Source of the DNA: Rhabditophanes sp. KR3021 | Taxonomy: Eukaryota > Nematoda > Chromadorea > Rhabditida > Alloionematidae | Assembly (NCBI GenBank): GCA_963281155.1 | Contig: CAUJLY010000004.1 | Location: forward strand, 2,418,001-2,482,000 | DNA length: 64,000 nucleotides | Direction of reading: 5' to 3' | Shown: positions 37,001 to 48,280 of the stretch, piece by piece | Numbering within the stretch: the first letter of the stretch is position 1 | Layout: each line of letters opens with the position of its first letter | Notes under the pieces: generated by a model | Told to the model about the DNA's origin: nothing | What the model saw: only the letters and a program-made list of their open reading frames with translations | Database searches by the model: none | Made by a program: the position numbers and the translations under genes

Positions 37001-40000
37001 ATGATGTTAACATGTTAAAAAAGACCAAAAAAGATGAATTGATAATGGTGTTGTTTGAGAACAAATATTATTTATCTCTTCATCTATTTATGTATGTAAA
37101 TCTTACCTGCTTCCATTTTTCTTTGGGCGTTATAACTTCTGAGGCAACTTTGGGAAAAGAATTTTTTGGCCGATTGGATTCATTGACCCCATCCACTATT
37201 TGCTCCAAAATACCGTGCTGTTCTCCTTTTCCATCGAGCAAGTGATTCAAGCGATCGGCACTGAAAACAAAAATTGGATGTTTTAATAAGAGTGTATATA
37301 AGTATAATATGATAAATGGAGATGTTTTGGTGGTGCCGTTTGTGATGTTAGTATTTATTAATATTTGTGATGGATTATCCATCTATCTACAAATATACTT
37401 CCATCCCCAACAACAAATAAATTAAGCCTAAAGTGAGCTTAAATGTTCTCAACTTGTGATGATGAACGATAGGATTAAACATAATTTATAATTGACAAAA
37501 GAGTGGCAAACAACACTAAAGAACCTTAATTCATCCACATTGTTTTGCTTGTTTCGATTTTCACCATGTCCGTGAGCAAAGGAATGTCTGCGCGAAGATT
37601 TGTCTATAGACAAACGATCGTGGGCCGCCGAAGTCGAAGGCCTCTTGAACATCAAGTATGTAGATTGCATAATTAAATTCACTATATACAACTCCAATCT
37701 ATTTCAAAAGATTTTGCCTTCACTTTCAACGGCGCTTTTGTTAGCAAAAAGAAGAGTAGTGTAGGGCCAGGAAAAAGACGATATTTTGGTATATTTTCAA
37801 TTTTGGCTTTTGTGAATGATGTAGGTATATTAATATAATAATAGTTGTTGTCGGGGGAAAAAATAAATAAGTGGCCAGAGATAGGTTCAAAATTGGTAGT
37901 GCCCATTAAAAAGCATATTATGTGTGTTATTATCTTTTATTCTAATTTAGTTTGTAGGTAATAAATGGTAATAATATTAATAATAACAATTCAGCTGACA
38001 AAAATATCAAAAAGATGCACACTATTAAATGATGCTAGACTTTTTAAGAGGTGGTAACTAACAACACACATACAGCCAAGCCGTTTTTGTCAGGCCGCAG
38101 GCGTGTCTGTTGCCTATTTTTTGGCAGTGCGAGAGTGTATCTTTGATTTGATCCTGACTTTTCAGCCTCCTATTTCACGAAAAGAGGCTACTCTCCTTCG
38201 AAGACCTCTGATGACGATCTCTTGGGAGATACATAGATGAGTGGTGACTAGATACTATAGAGTATTGTGCCGTGTGTCTATTTTCCAACTCAAGAACTAA
38301 GACACATGTCTTCTGAAGTTTTCCGTTTCTCCTTTCGGATATAAATTGGTGGGGCTGTGTCTTTTCCAAAAAGAGACCAAAAAATGTATAACCAGCATTT
38401 GGACAAGAAGTTTCCTTATTTTTTTGAAAGATGTCTTGGGTGAAAAAGATAGGACTTAACTACTTATTTTTAGCCAAACAAGGAACAATAAACATTACAA
38501 AGTAGACAATAATAACTCCGTGTATTTAAAACGGTTATTATCATTTTCTACAGAACCTCATTAAAATGCACCCTAATCAGTTATATGCCCCTTTTTTGGG
38601 ACAGCTCTAATGAGTGGTAAATATTTAATTTGATTCAAGCATGATTGATGTAAGAATAAATTATCCTTTCCCCCAAATCGGCTCATTTTTTAAACTCGCT
38701 TTGCAAAATTTATATCCTCATTATGCATACGGAAAGAAAGAAACTGTTTAATTTGGGGGATGAATGATAACTATTTGTGGCAGTTCATTGATAACTCATT
38801 AATCAAACTTCCAATTGACAAGACCTTTTAATTACAATATTTGTTTTGATTATTCTAAATTTAAATAAGCTAACCATTTAAAGTGTTTATAATAAAAGAT
38901 TTTTCTGATTGCCCTTAAACTATTTATTTAAAACATTCTTAGCTTCTTTTTATCAAGCCATCATATATCATTTGGGAATAGAGTTTAAAAAGTTTATATG
39001 AAGTGACAGTCTTGTGGACAAAAAATGGCTTTCCAAATTAAACCAATCTTGTTTAATTGAAACAACTACACTATTCACTGATGAGGGATTGAAGTCTATC
39101 GAATTCAAAATAAATATAGTAAATACATATATATTCGCCAGATTTTTTGCAAAGCTTCAGGTATTCAGTGTAACTTTGTTATAAATAAATTTTAGTAAAA
39201 TTAAACTCTCACCGTAATACTTTGACCGCTAAACGAGCCTTGGCAAGCATATAGAAACCACTCGTTTGATGGATCTTTGATTGTTCTGTAGACAAATAAT
39301 TTAATTTTAATAAATATATAATACCTTATCCACCAAAGAAGATAATTTCTCAGTGTTCAAAAAATGCCAAAAATAAATAGCAGAAATGACTTTTTACACT
39401 TAAGGGGAATAGATATTGAAAGCTTACTTTTGACCAAACATATATTTACCAAACACTTTAAGGTGTGCCTGAGTTCTTTTTTTACCAATCATTACAACAT
39501 TATAGGATTACAAACTTTTTGCATAAAAACTTTACAAAATAAGGGGTAGAAGAGTTTGGAATAAATTAGCACTTATATTTCTAATAGTTAAGGTGTTTTT
39601 TACAATCAAATTGAAGTAAGTTAAAGAAATATAGTCAGTTGGAGGGGTTCTTTCACAAATTAAGGTCAGAAACATCTACAACACTAAATATTTGTTATTT
39701 CACTTTTCAGAGAGATAATGTTTTTTGAAAAAGATTGGGCAAATCATATAGTTAAACTATTTAAAAGGGCAAAAATAGCTGTCACTTTATCACAAATACC
39801 ATTAAAAAGTCTTCATAATTTTGGGAATATTAAATTTGGTTTTGGGAGTAAATTCTAAATGAATGTGCATAATTGGTAGGCCTTTTATTTAGTTTTACCT
39901 TGGACCAAGAAATACAAGCAACCTATATAAATACTAAAAATAATGAAGATAATGAAGCTACTGAAAATACAAGTTGCAAGGTACAACAGTTTTAGTCTAT

Positions 40001-40335
40001 ATTTGCTTTGGGTGAAGTTATATGTATTTTTAATAAAAACAAACATACATGATAGAATGACGGCGTGGTATATTGAAGTGATTAGCTGAATGTAAAAGTT
40101 GACGATTTGAGTTGGAGGGAAATAAAATATCAATATCATGTACATAAGAATTGGATCTTCCGGAAAAAGGGTCATTTAATCTTGAGTAAGTTGTAGTAGT
40201 CGCTGTAAACAAATTAGCTTTCCAAAAGTACTTACTAAACTTACCTCCTAATGCTGCGTTGATATGTGAAACTCGTCTAGAAGGATTTTTGCCATTTATA
40301 CTAATACCGCCGCCAAGAGCCGATGTTCTCATCAT
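34094..40335 (-). CDS. Two-pore-domain (K2P/TWK) potassium channel
   Basis: Background potassium channel of the plasma membrane. Proposed exons are 40335-40245, 40202-40049, 37641-37525, 37260-37107, 36678-36434, 36386-36244, 36196-35756, 35535-35275, 34948-34623, 34429-34428, 34385-34384 and 34338-34094, giving 726 residues. There are a long Ser/Arg-rich cytosolic N-terminus, TM1 (VGLVILSTLYTLLGAAIF), an N-glycosylated cap, first filter TTIGYGH, TM2-TM3, a basic and acidic linker, second filter TTIGFGD, TM4 and a C-tail with FIPQDIYYFKW. Each filter is split by an intron after the Gly codon's first base. The 35756/35535 intron uses a GC donor (AG|GCAAGT). Exon 37641-37525 has weak splice sites and is the least certain. 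The 2.4-kb intron 37642-40048 has no recognised gene, although an open - strand stretch near 38200-38360 could be an alternative first exon. Confidence 0.92.
34339..34622 (-). other. Three consecutive short introns with two 2-nt exons
   Basis: On the - strand, after the phase-0 end ...AATTGG at 34623, the pattern is GTAAGT...TTTTAG, GT, GTAAGT...TTTTAG, GG, GTAAGT...TTTTAG, then the last exon at 34338. The two inner introns are 42 and 45 nt, the usual size here. The last exon needs one extra nucleotide modulo 3; the four bases GT+GG supply exactly this and give Trp-Val-Gly-Gly-Arg across the junction. Each unit is a diverged tandem copy of the other. Confidence 0.55.
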
Positions 40336-41404
40336 GATGATGAAGATTTTTTGATGTTAGGCTAAATGCGTAATTGCTTATTTTTAATTAAAAAGCCCCG
40401 CATAAACGATGTAACTATATGTATATTTATTTACCAAAAATCTAAATAACACAAATAAGCCATAAGGACGATTAAAAAAAGTAAAATAAAATAATTATCA
40501 GCTCAGGGAAACGGAATATGTATATATATCTCACCTAACCTTACATCATATATTATGTGGTAGAATAAGCTTTTGTCATACAAAAACGTCTCTACATCAT
40601 ATAATATGGTAAACTAACAACCACAGTCGCCTTCTTTCTAATGACAAATTTTAATATATAATTTTGAACTATTGTATATGCCCAAAACTCTACTCTTTCT
40701 ATTTTCCGCCAGAAAGGTGCAAGTAGATGCAATATTCCGTCTTGACAATAGACATTTATGACAACTTGTCCTGCCAATATTTTTTAAACAAATTTTTTGT
40801 TCCCACAATAGATAAAGAATTGTTACAAATAAAGAAAATTAATTTAGCTGTCATTGATATCAAAGATACTTCTATGGCAATTGTTTCACTCCTTAACAGT
40901 TTTATGATTTGAAGGTATGCAGAAGGAATAGCTCAAAATTATCTTAAAATGTAGATAAAATGTCCACCATTTGTTATCGGAGTAGTTAAAAGGTAACAAA
41001 GTCTAAGCATCATTTGTCACCATCCAAAACTTTGTCAAAAGGTAGTATAACAATGAAGGCACTAGGGTGCCTCCCTAACTTTATAAATTCGGTAATAAGG
41101 AAGTCTTGTATATTAATAAAATGACGAGACAAGCTTCGAAACGTTGTCCTTCTCGGACTTTAAATTTTATAATTGGATAGGTTAGAGAGAGTGTGATTAT
41201 AAATAAATTCACAACAAAAGATATGTATTCAGAATGTGTTGTGCTGCAAATGAGGCTGTACTTTATTATTACCAATTATTATGGTAACTCTTTTTAATCA
41301 CTTCTCTTTATTGTACATTTATAAAATAAAGAAATAATATGCACAAAAGCAGATAATGCCATAAATAATTATTTAAAAATGGTTGATTTGATTAGATATA
41401 TTAA

Positions 41405-44400
41405 TTAATGGTTTATAATAATGTTATCATAAGGCCTTGATGAAGAACTCGGCCTTCGTTTTTGAATTACTAAGCAAACAATCCAAGTCCATAATAGAGC
41501 TCCAATTGCTATTACAAGTACCCAAAGTGCCAGCCAAGCTCGGCGATAAGCATTCAGTTGAATTCTTTCTTCATTTGATAGGGCAGATGAATGATCATCT
41601 GTTAGTATTGGCACATTAACTATATAATTGGACAACAGCTTTGCTTCATTATTCCAGAAGGATGGTGATGGCCAATGAATTTCGCCTTTCATCATTTTCA
41701 TTGGTATTTTTAATGAAGCGTGCTGCTTGCTAACAGGCGTATATTTATTCCATTTGAATCTTTCCGTAGATGGATTTCCTGTTTTCACGAAATTTGTTAT
41801 CATTTGAGTCAAGTGCGAAGCCATGAACTTATCTTTTTTTGAGAAAGGATCAATCTGAAAGTTTGCACTATATCCTTGTGAAAATATAAACGCATGGTCT
41901 AAACCATGATATGCTTCTAAAGGATATGAATTGTTAGTTTTATATTTTCTAATAACTCGCACAGGTTGATCTCCATTAAAAAAGGAATAATATTTGAAGT
42001 CTTCTTCATAAATATCTCCATCCGGCATATAATCAAAAGAATAAGCAAAAACATCTACTCCTTTATTAGCATATCCGTCAATCTCAGCTTGGCAGGGCGC
42101 CACGAAATCAATATCCGATTCAATCTAAAATTACAATTATATTTAGTGTGATCAAATTAAACAAATTACATCTTGTAATTTCTTAACTATGTTGTCCGTA
42201 GTATAGTTAAAGTCTATTCCATCCATATATTTAAACATCGTTGTGTTGGCCAATAAATAAAGAGTTGAATTATGTAATTTATGTGTTAGACCAAGTTTAT
42301 AGGTTTCATCAATTGTTTTCCTTACTCGATCTTCCACAAAATCGTGGGTTAAATTTTCTAGAGCACCCAATTGATACCAATCACCTTTTTTATGTGCCCA
42401 CTCTCTTTTAGCAACTCCAGCTAGCAAGGGAACTCTAGCATTTTGAGTTACATAATTGAGGGTGTTGTCTGTGATTAATTCACCATCAACAATCATTCTT
42501 GCAACACCAAGTTCATTGGCAATTGCCTTTCTAAAGACACTTCCATTGAAGAAAACTTCCTTTTGAAAACATTCTACTAGCTCAATCGCCGTCAACTCCA
42601 CTTCAGACGTTAAACAAGATGGAATAACTTCTTGCAGGTTGCAATTTTTAAAGCCTTTGTCCCGAGCATCTTGTGATTCAGTCTTTAAAAATTCGGTAAT
42701 ATCCTGAAAGTTGGATTAATTTAACATTATTTGATTTTAAATATTTATACACACAAAATTAAAAAAATTGCAGTATATATTTTTTGAATATTGATCCAAA
42801 ACGACACATTAATTTTATGTTTATTCGTAAATTTGAATCAAATTTTACAACAAGATGCTAATTGGTAAGGCGTTTTTTGCTTGATGTTAAAATTAGCTTG
42901 ATCTCTTTTAAATATCGTCAATTTTATAATTAAAATATGACACGTCAAAATGAAGATGCCGGAGGTTATGGAGGTTTAAGCCAGAGAAAAGTGCTCCACG
43001 AGTACTTGTTAGTGGTGAAAGATATTAATGATATTCTGGATGAGAATAATATGATATTTTTAAAGTTTATAGTTGTGATGAAGCTAAAAATATCACAACG
43101 ACTTCTTTGAAAAGGTTTCTGAATATGGAGTTGCTATTGACAAATACAGCAATTCTTTTTTGGTTCCTCATGTTGCATTTCAAAGTTTCTACAAAATAAC
43201 AAACCTGGTCTAATATCTATCTTCTTGTCATCTGATTATTGTCGACACTTTGGAATTATTAAGAGGTATCATAGAGATCCTGATTTCCGCATCATGTTTG
43301 ATGAGAAATTGAAGGAGTGGGTAAATTTATCATTGATTAAACATCTGGAAAAGCCTGTCAAAGGCCAAGTAGATTACAAGGATGCAAGAGTAAAGTATGA
43401 TATTCGTATACAGGTAGAAGTTATAAAGTAATTGCTGAAATGGGAGGAAATGGAGAGTTTGCGGAATTGGTTGTAAACTTATTAAACAGTTGAAGGATGA
43501 CAAGAATAAAAACATAAACTACTCCGACTATTACCCATTTTGTGATGTTGGTTCTTTTTCAAAAGATCATGTTAATGAAAGAAGCTGTACAGAAGTTAGA
43601 AATAAAGCAGCTGAGCTAAATGATGATGTAAGTTTAAATGTACATTAAATTATGTATCTCTTTTAGGCAATCGAAAAGTCTCCTCATGACACTTATGTAT
43701 CTGTCGGAAGAAATAAAACTCAAGAACCCAAATATGTTGGAATGTCTTCAAATTTTGACTACTAACGAGTAATACTTTAATTTCAATAGTTTTTCCCATT
43801 TTTAAATAAACGTTTGATGTTGATTATTTGTTTTAGAGTTACCTAAAAATAAAATATTAATTAATCAAGGTTATTAAAGAAAAACAACCTGTTGAGACAT
43901 TAGCTTAGTGCATTTCATATAATCAGCAATATTATTTATGTCATAATTTGAAGGACCACTTCTATGCAAAGCCCAATGAGCTAAAACACTTCCAGATAAC
44001 GTAATAGCACTGTGAACTAAATTCGTTGCTAAAGGAGATAAAGCTAATGCTGAAACAGCAGCAGCTCCGGCACTTTCTCCCATTATTGTAACTTTCATGG
44101 GATTTCCATTAAACGGTTTAATATTGGCCTGAATCCATTCTAAAGCTAGTTTCATATCATAAATTCCGAAGTTTCCTTCGACATGATCTCCATAATTAAT
44201 CGACATGAATCCAAGAGGACCTAGACGATAGTTAATTGTGACTAAAGTAACTCCTTGAAAAACAATATTTTTAGCAACCGTCTCAATATCTATCCCAGTA
44301 TCTGCAGATCCTGAAATAACAAATAAATAAGTATACCATTCTATATTGGTATATTTTACCAGCATGGTTAGATCCCCCGTGTATCCAAACGACAATATTA

Positions 44401-45137
44401 TGCAGTTCAGACTCATCGTCGTTATTAAAAGGCGAAAATATATTTAAATATAAGCAATCTTCGCTTTCCTTCTTCATATTTTCAGAGGCGAATTTGTCGG
44501 ATTTGTGGAAATCCATAAATTGAATACAAGGAGCTCCGTACTCTATTGCTGAATATTCTCTGTCCCATCTTCCTTTACGAATAGGTTTCTAGAGGACTAA
44601 TAATTATATATGGTGACACAGTTAATTACCTTGAATCTCAATTTTCCAACGGGTGGTTCTGCGTACGGAATACCCCTAAATGAATGGTAAAAATGAACAA
44701 CTAATAATAAATAAACGGGGAATATATATAAAAAAGGGACAGAAATATGCATATACAAAATATGCAATTATGACCATATACCGGATTACATTAAACCGAG
44801 TATGAAATAATTTGATGCTTCTAAAGCATAAGTTCAAATATTTGAGAGACTTTAAAATGGTTTAAAGTTAATTTTAGTCTAAATATTTTCAAATCATCTG
44901 AAACCTGATTGAGGTGTAATCAGACGACCTGAGGGTTTTGGGTAAGACGTTGAAGAATGGGAACAAAAAAAACCTGAATATTTGAATTTGTTTTCCAGCA
45001 AACTTATAAATCTGCCCTCTAATTAAACCTTGCTCAACCCAAACACTCCGCGACTTTTCTAATTTTTGCCCATGACTAATTTTAGAAACAAAAGCTAGGA
45101 GAATTAGCAGCAGTAAACAGTTTCCAACAACCTTCAT
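41405..45137 (-). CDS. Membrane-anchored type-B carboxylesterase
   Basis: Secreted or cell-surface alpha/beta-hydrolase of the cholinesterase/carboxylesterase family. Six exons (45137-44974, 44675-44630, 44588-44360, 44310-43889, 42703-42170, 42124-41405) encode 704 residues. In order: a signal peptide (MKVVGNCLLLLILLAF), FRGIPYAEPPVGKLRF, SEDCLYLNIF, the oxyanion loop WIHGGS, the nucleophile elbow GESAG (44066-44080), a Glu in VAKREWA at the usual acid position, and a His in AYHGLDHAFIF at the usual base position. The triad therefore looks complete, unlike neuroligins. A C-terminal helix (about residues 665-688) followed by QKRRPSSSSRP indicates type I membrane anchoring. Intron 42704-43888 contains a broken + strand gene. 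The substrate is unknown. Confidence 0.92.
42937..43765 (+). pseudogene. Frame-broken gene nested in the esterase intron
   Basis: A protein-like series of open segments runs from an ATG at 42937 to a TAA at 43763-43765, but needs about four frame changes (near 43075, 43200, 43412 and 43475). A typical intron survives near the end (donor GTAAGT at 43628, acceptor TTTTAG ending 43666, 39 nt) with matching phase, so this is a decayed intron-bearing gene and not a retrocopy. The segments are charged and helical, with a C-terminus of polar and aromatic residues. Some pieces recall BAR-type helical proteins, but I cannot name the family. Multiple indels make an assembly error less likely than true decay. 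Confidence 0.5.
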
Positions 45138-45754
45138 TAAAATAGAAAAGTATAAATTTATATAGAGATATTTTGGAGTAGCTTTGAGTGTTGATGGCAC
45201 TCTTCTCAGCAGAACCAATCACATTCCTTGGCTGTTAAGTTAATAGTGTGTCTGTGTGTGTTAAAACGCTTCATTATCTTTAACAAATATCAGAAGTGGA
45301 TGATAGTGTTAATTGAGGCAGTAAAAATTATCATTCTCATCATTTGCAACTGGGCATTGTTGTTAACATAATAATAAATAAGTTGGCTCTCTATGCAGAT
45401 ATGTGATTGTCTCTTGTTGCATTCAATTCGAAAATTGTCGACAAAATATAGTAGGAAGTAATTGTTAATATTTAGTCTGTGACGATATTTTCCCCCAACT
45501 TAATAACAGTTGCCTTTATTGATGGTAAAAGGTTGATTTTATGATTGAATGAGATAATTTGGGAAAATGAATGTTTTTGAAGGTTATTTATGATTAGGAA
45601 TCATATTTTCTGTTGTTCAACATTAATTACAAGAATTTCAAAACTAGGGTTATTAATGTTTTTGATAAGCAACTGGAAGTTTGTTGGAAGAATACGTATA
45701 TAAGCAAGTGGAAGTTCAATTATTTTTAAACACCTTTATTTTGTGCCATTAAAA

Positions 45755-46339
45755 ATGTTGAGTAAATTAAAGGGATTGATGAAAACCAGGCCAATGGTTA
45801 CAAACTCTATTTTGTCTGGTTTATTAGGTGTGACTGGAGATGGAATCAGTCAATTGGCTATAGAAAAAAAGAGATTTGGAAAGGATTTTGATTACAGCAG
45901 ATCTTTTAGATTCTTCGTTGTTCCAGCTTTTTTAATAGTAAGTGTATTTTCCTTCAATTTATTCAACCCATTTTAGTCGCCTATTCTATCAAAATATTAT
46001 CCGATATTGTCCAAAATTCCTGGGACACCCAAATTTGTTCCATTAAAAATGGTTCTTGTAGACCAAATAATGTTTGCACCACTTTTCTGTGGAGCTGTAA
46101 TTTTCAATCTACGTGTCCTTGAAGGCTTTAGCCCATCCAAAGCCTTTGAAAGTCTTAAAACAGACTTTGTATCAATTTACAGCAAAAGTTTATTGTTCTG
46201 GCCATTTGTTCAACTATTCAATTTCTATCTGGCTCCAGTTTATACAAGAGTTTTAATTGTTCAGATTGCTTCACTTTTATGGAATACGTTTTTGTCTTTT
46301 AAAATGAATGATTTAGAAGATAAAGACAAAGATTTTTAG
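45755..46339 (+). CDS. Mpv17/PMP22-family membrane protein
   Basis: Small multi-pass protein of the inner mitochondrial or peroxisomal membrane. Two exons (45755-45937, 45977-46339) with a 39-bp intron encode 181 residues, the family's usual length. Diagnostic stretches are the N-terminal RPMVTNSILSGLLGVTGD, the SFRFF box, LVDQIMFAP before the third hydrophobic segment, and the terminal FWPFVQLFNFYLAPVYTRVL motif that defines the Mpv17 domain. I cannot tell Mpv17, Mpv17-like or PXMP2 apart from the sequence alone. The start is the first in-frame ATG. Confidence 0.9.
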
Positions 46340-46426
46340 TTATTTTATTTATTCACTTTTAGTATAAAAACAATATTAGATGCTTATTATAATACATACT
46401 TGTAAACACTGTTAATAAAACTTTGC

Positions 46427-46798
46427 CTACATAATATTATTGTTAGCAAATTCAATAACCTGATAAGCAGAATTCTTTAGTGTATTCAAGGCCGAATTAG
46501 TAATATTCCTGGTCTTTATTTCAATATCATTAGCGATTTTGTTTAAACTCATATTTGCGGCAGTCAACGTATCATTAATAGATTTTTTTATGAAAGAAAA
46601 ATAATCATTTAGTTTAACAGCATCTGTTGAATTAATTAATTGTACGTTGCCAGAAAAATTAATGTTATAGTCAGGCATTATATTCAAATCAAACTGAACT
46701 GGTTTACTTGGATTTTGTGGCATAAAAGTTTCATTTTTTCCGTCCACTTTAATAGAATAAATTAATAACATAAAAAATAGTTTTATATTCATATCCAT
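46427..46798 (-). CDS. Small secreted asparagine-rich protein, unrecognised
   Basis: A single-exon protein of 123 residues (121 if the second ATG is used). An N-terminal hydrophobic segment (IKLFFMLLIYSIKVDG) looks like a signal peptide. The mature part has no cysteine, several N-x-S/T sequons, and a C-terminal amphipathic helix rich in Asn, Ile and Lys. No family is recognised. It is convergent with the Mpv17-family gene, 87 bp away. Its intact ORF with a signal peptide supports a real gene; the function is unknown. Confidence 0.55.
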   Translation of the reverse strand: MDMNIKLFFMLLIYSIKVDGKNETFMPQNPSKPVQFDLNIMPDYNINFSGNVQLINSTDAVKLNDYFSFIKKSINDTLTAANMSLNKIANDIEIKTRNITNSALNTLKNSAYQVIEFANNNIM

Positions 46799-47358
46799 GC
46801 AGATAAAGTAAAATTCTTTTTGTAAAAAGCGTTATTTAACTCAAATACCTCATTTGATACTTTAAATCTATGTAGTTAAAAATATTTGAAAGTTCAATTG
46901 TTAATTCACATAAAATTATAAAAATCCGGTTATTTTACTCGAGGTTAGTTGAATGTCAATACCAAATATTCTTGAAAGGAATTATGTTGGGTGTTTGCAT
47001 CTTAGTCACACGATGGCCAACAAAACTTGCGTTGGCTTGGTATAATTCGTTCAAAATACAATTACAATCGTTTTAATTAGACGATTATTATATTCTTGAA
47101 ATATAAGAGAAATTGATGTGTATGTATTATTAAATTTTTATTATTTAATTGGAGAGGCATTTGCATGTGTTGACAAGTCTACATCACATATACTATCCAA
47201 TGTATTACACATGTGATGTAGTTTTTTACTAGTTAATGCTAATCAAAATGCACACAATAAGTTGATGGTAAAGGACGTTTTTATTGCAAAAGTTATTTAT
47301 TAAACAATGCCTTGTTATCCGCTCATTACTTTAAAAAATGCCTTTATTTTAGACAACG
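46799..47358. other. Intergenic, no gene seen
   Basis: AT-rich spacer between divergent genes. At 47167-47220 an imperfect inverted repeat is visible around TGTGTTGACAAGTCTACATCACAT and its later complement ACATGTGATGTAG. No coding frame is present. Confidence 0.4.
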
Positions 47359-48048
47359 ATGGATCAAACTCAAGGTCCTAAAATTAACTTGTATTCAGAT
47401 CCTGTGTATTCTTTAAACTCTGGATTAAAATTAAGTGAAGTATTCTTTTCGTTACTGGCTGTTTTCTTTCTCGAATATGGATCAACTATTGTAGATGCAA
47501 TTAATTCTTTTGTAAGTTGGCATGTGACTGATATTTTGATTTAATTTCTTTAGTACAATGAAAATGTGATGCTATCGGAAGAAAAGTTGGAGATCATTAA
47601 GTTAAAAGATGACATCAGAGAATTAAGTGATGAAAGAAGTAAATACAATGTTAAGGATGATTTCGCTGCTTATTTTAAGCTTGACAGGAAAATAAATACA
47701 AAACAAGATGCTATTAACAAAATGGAAGATGCTCTGGACCAAACGAAGAGCTTTAAGAAGGTCTTTGCAATGAAGTTATTGGGATATTTTATAAGGCTCG
47801 TCGCATTTTCATTCTTTTCCTATATGTGTTCTAATGCAACTATTTTTACAGTCCCCAAAACAGACTTTCCATTCATTAGTCGTATCTTGTCCTCACCTAA
47901 TGTCTTTTATGATTCCTCAATTTATTCAGAGAACGTCGCACCTGTTTCTATCTTGTTTTTAGTGACAATACTTTTTACATCATTCGATCGCATTATTACC
48001 TTTATTAATGGTAAGAAATTATTATCGAGAAAGGTAAAAAGTGCTTGA
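47359..48048 (+). CDS. get1: GET1/WRB, tail-anchored protein insertion receptor
   Basis: ER membrane receptor for the GET3/TRC40 ATPase in tail-anchored protein insertion. Two exons (47359-47511, 47554-48048) give 215 residues. TM1 is at about residues 26-47. A cytosolic coiled coil (about 55-115, with EEKLEIIKLKDDIREL and the conserved FAAYFKLDRKINTK stretch) contacts the ATPase in this family. TM2 and TM3 follow, separated by a VPKTDFPFISRILSSP segment like that of WRB. The coiled-coil motif plus topology make this a good call despite low overall conservation. The WIPI gene starts 232 bp downstream on the same strand. Confidence 0.83.
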
Positions 48049-48280
48049 ATTGCTAATAAATGACAATGTTATGAAATAATTGAGTAAACATTAGCATAAC
48101 GGATACACATTTAATTTATTTATTCATTGGTACATTTATTTTAATAGACTGTTAAGTATTAGTTAAATCGTTGTTTTTTCACACTTGTGTAATTATATTT
48201 TTACGGGTTATTTAGCCTTTATATATCTCTCATGTCAATATTTTTAATCCAATTGTTTTTAGTATTAATCAATAAAGAAA

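Noticed and set aside
38175..38369. - strand ORF in the large channel intron as an alternative first exon
   Set aside because: It contains an ATG and a phase-compatible but weak GT, and the sequence shows no similarity to channel N-termini, so the support is too weak.
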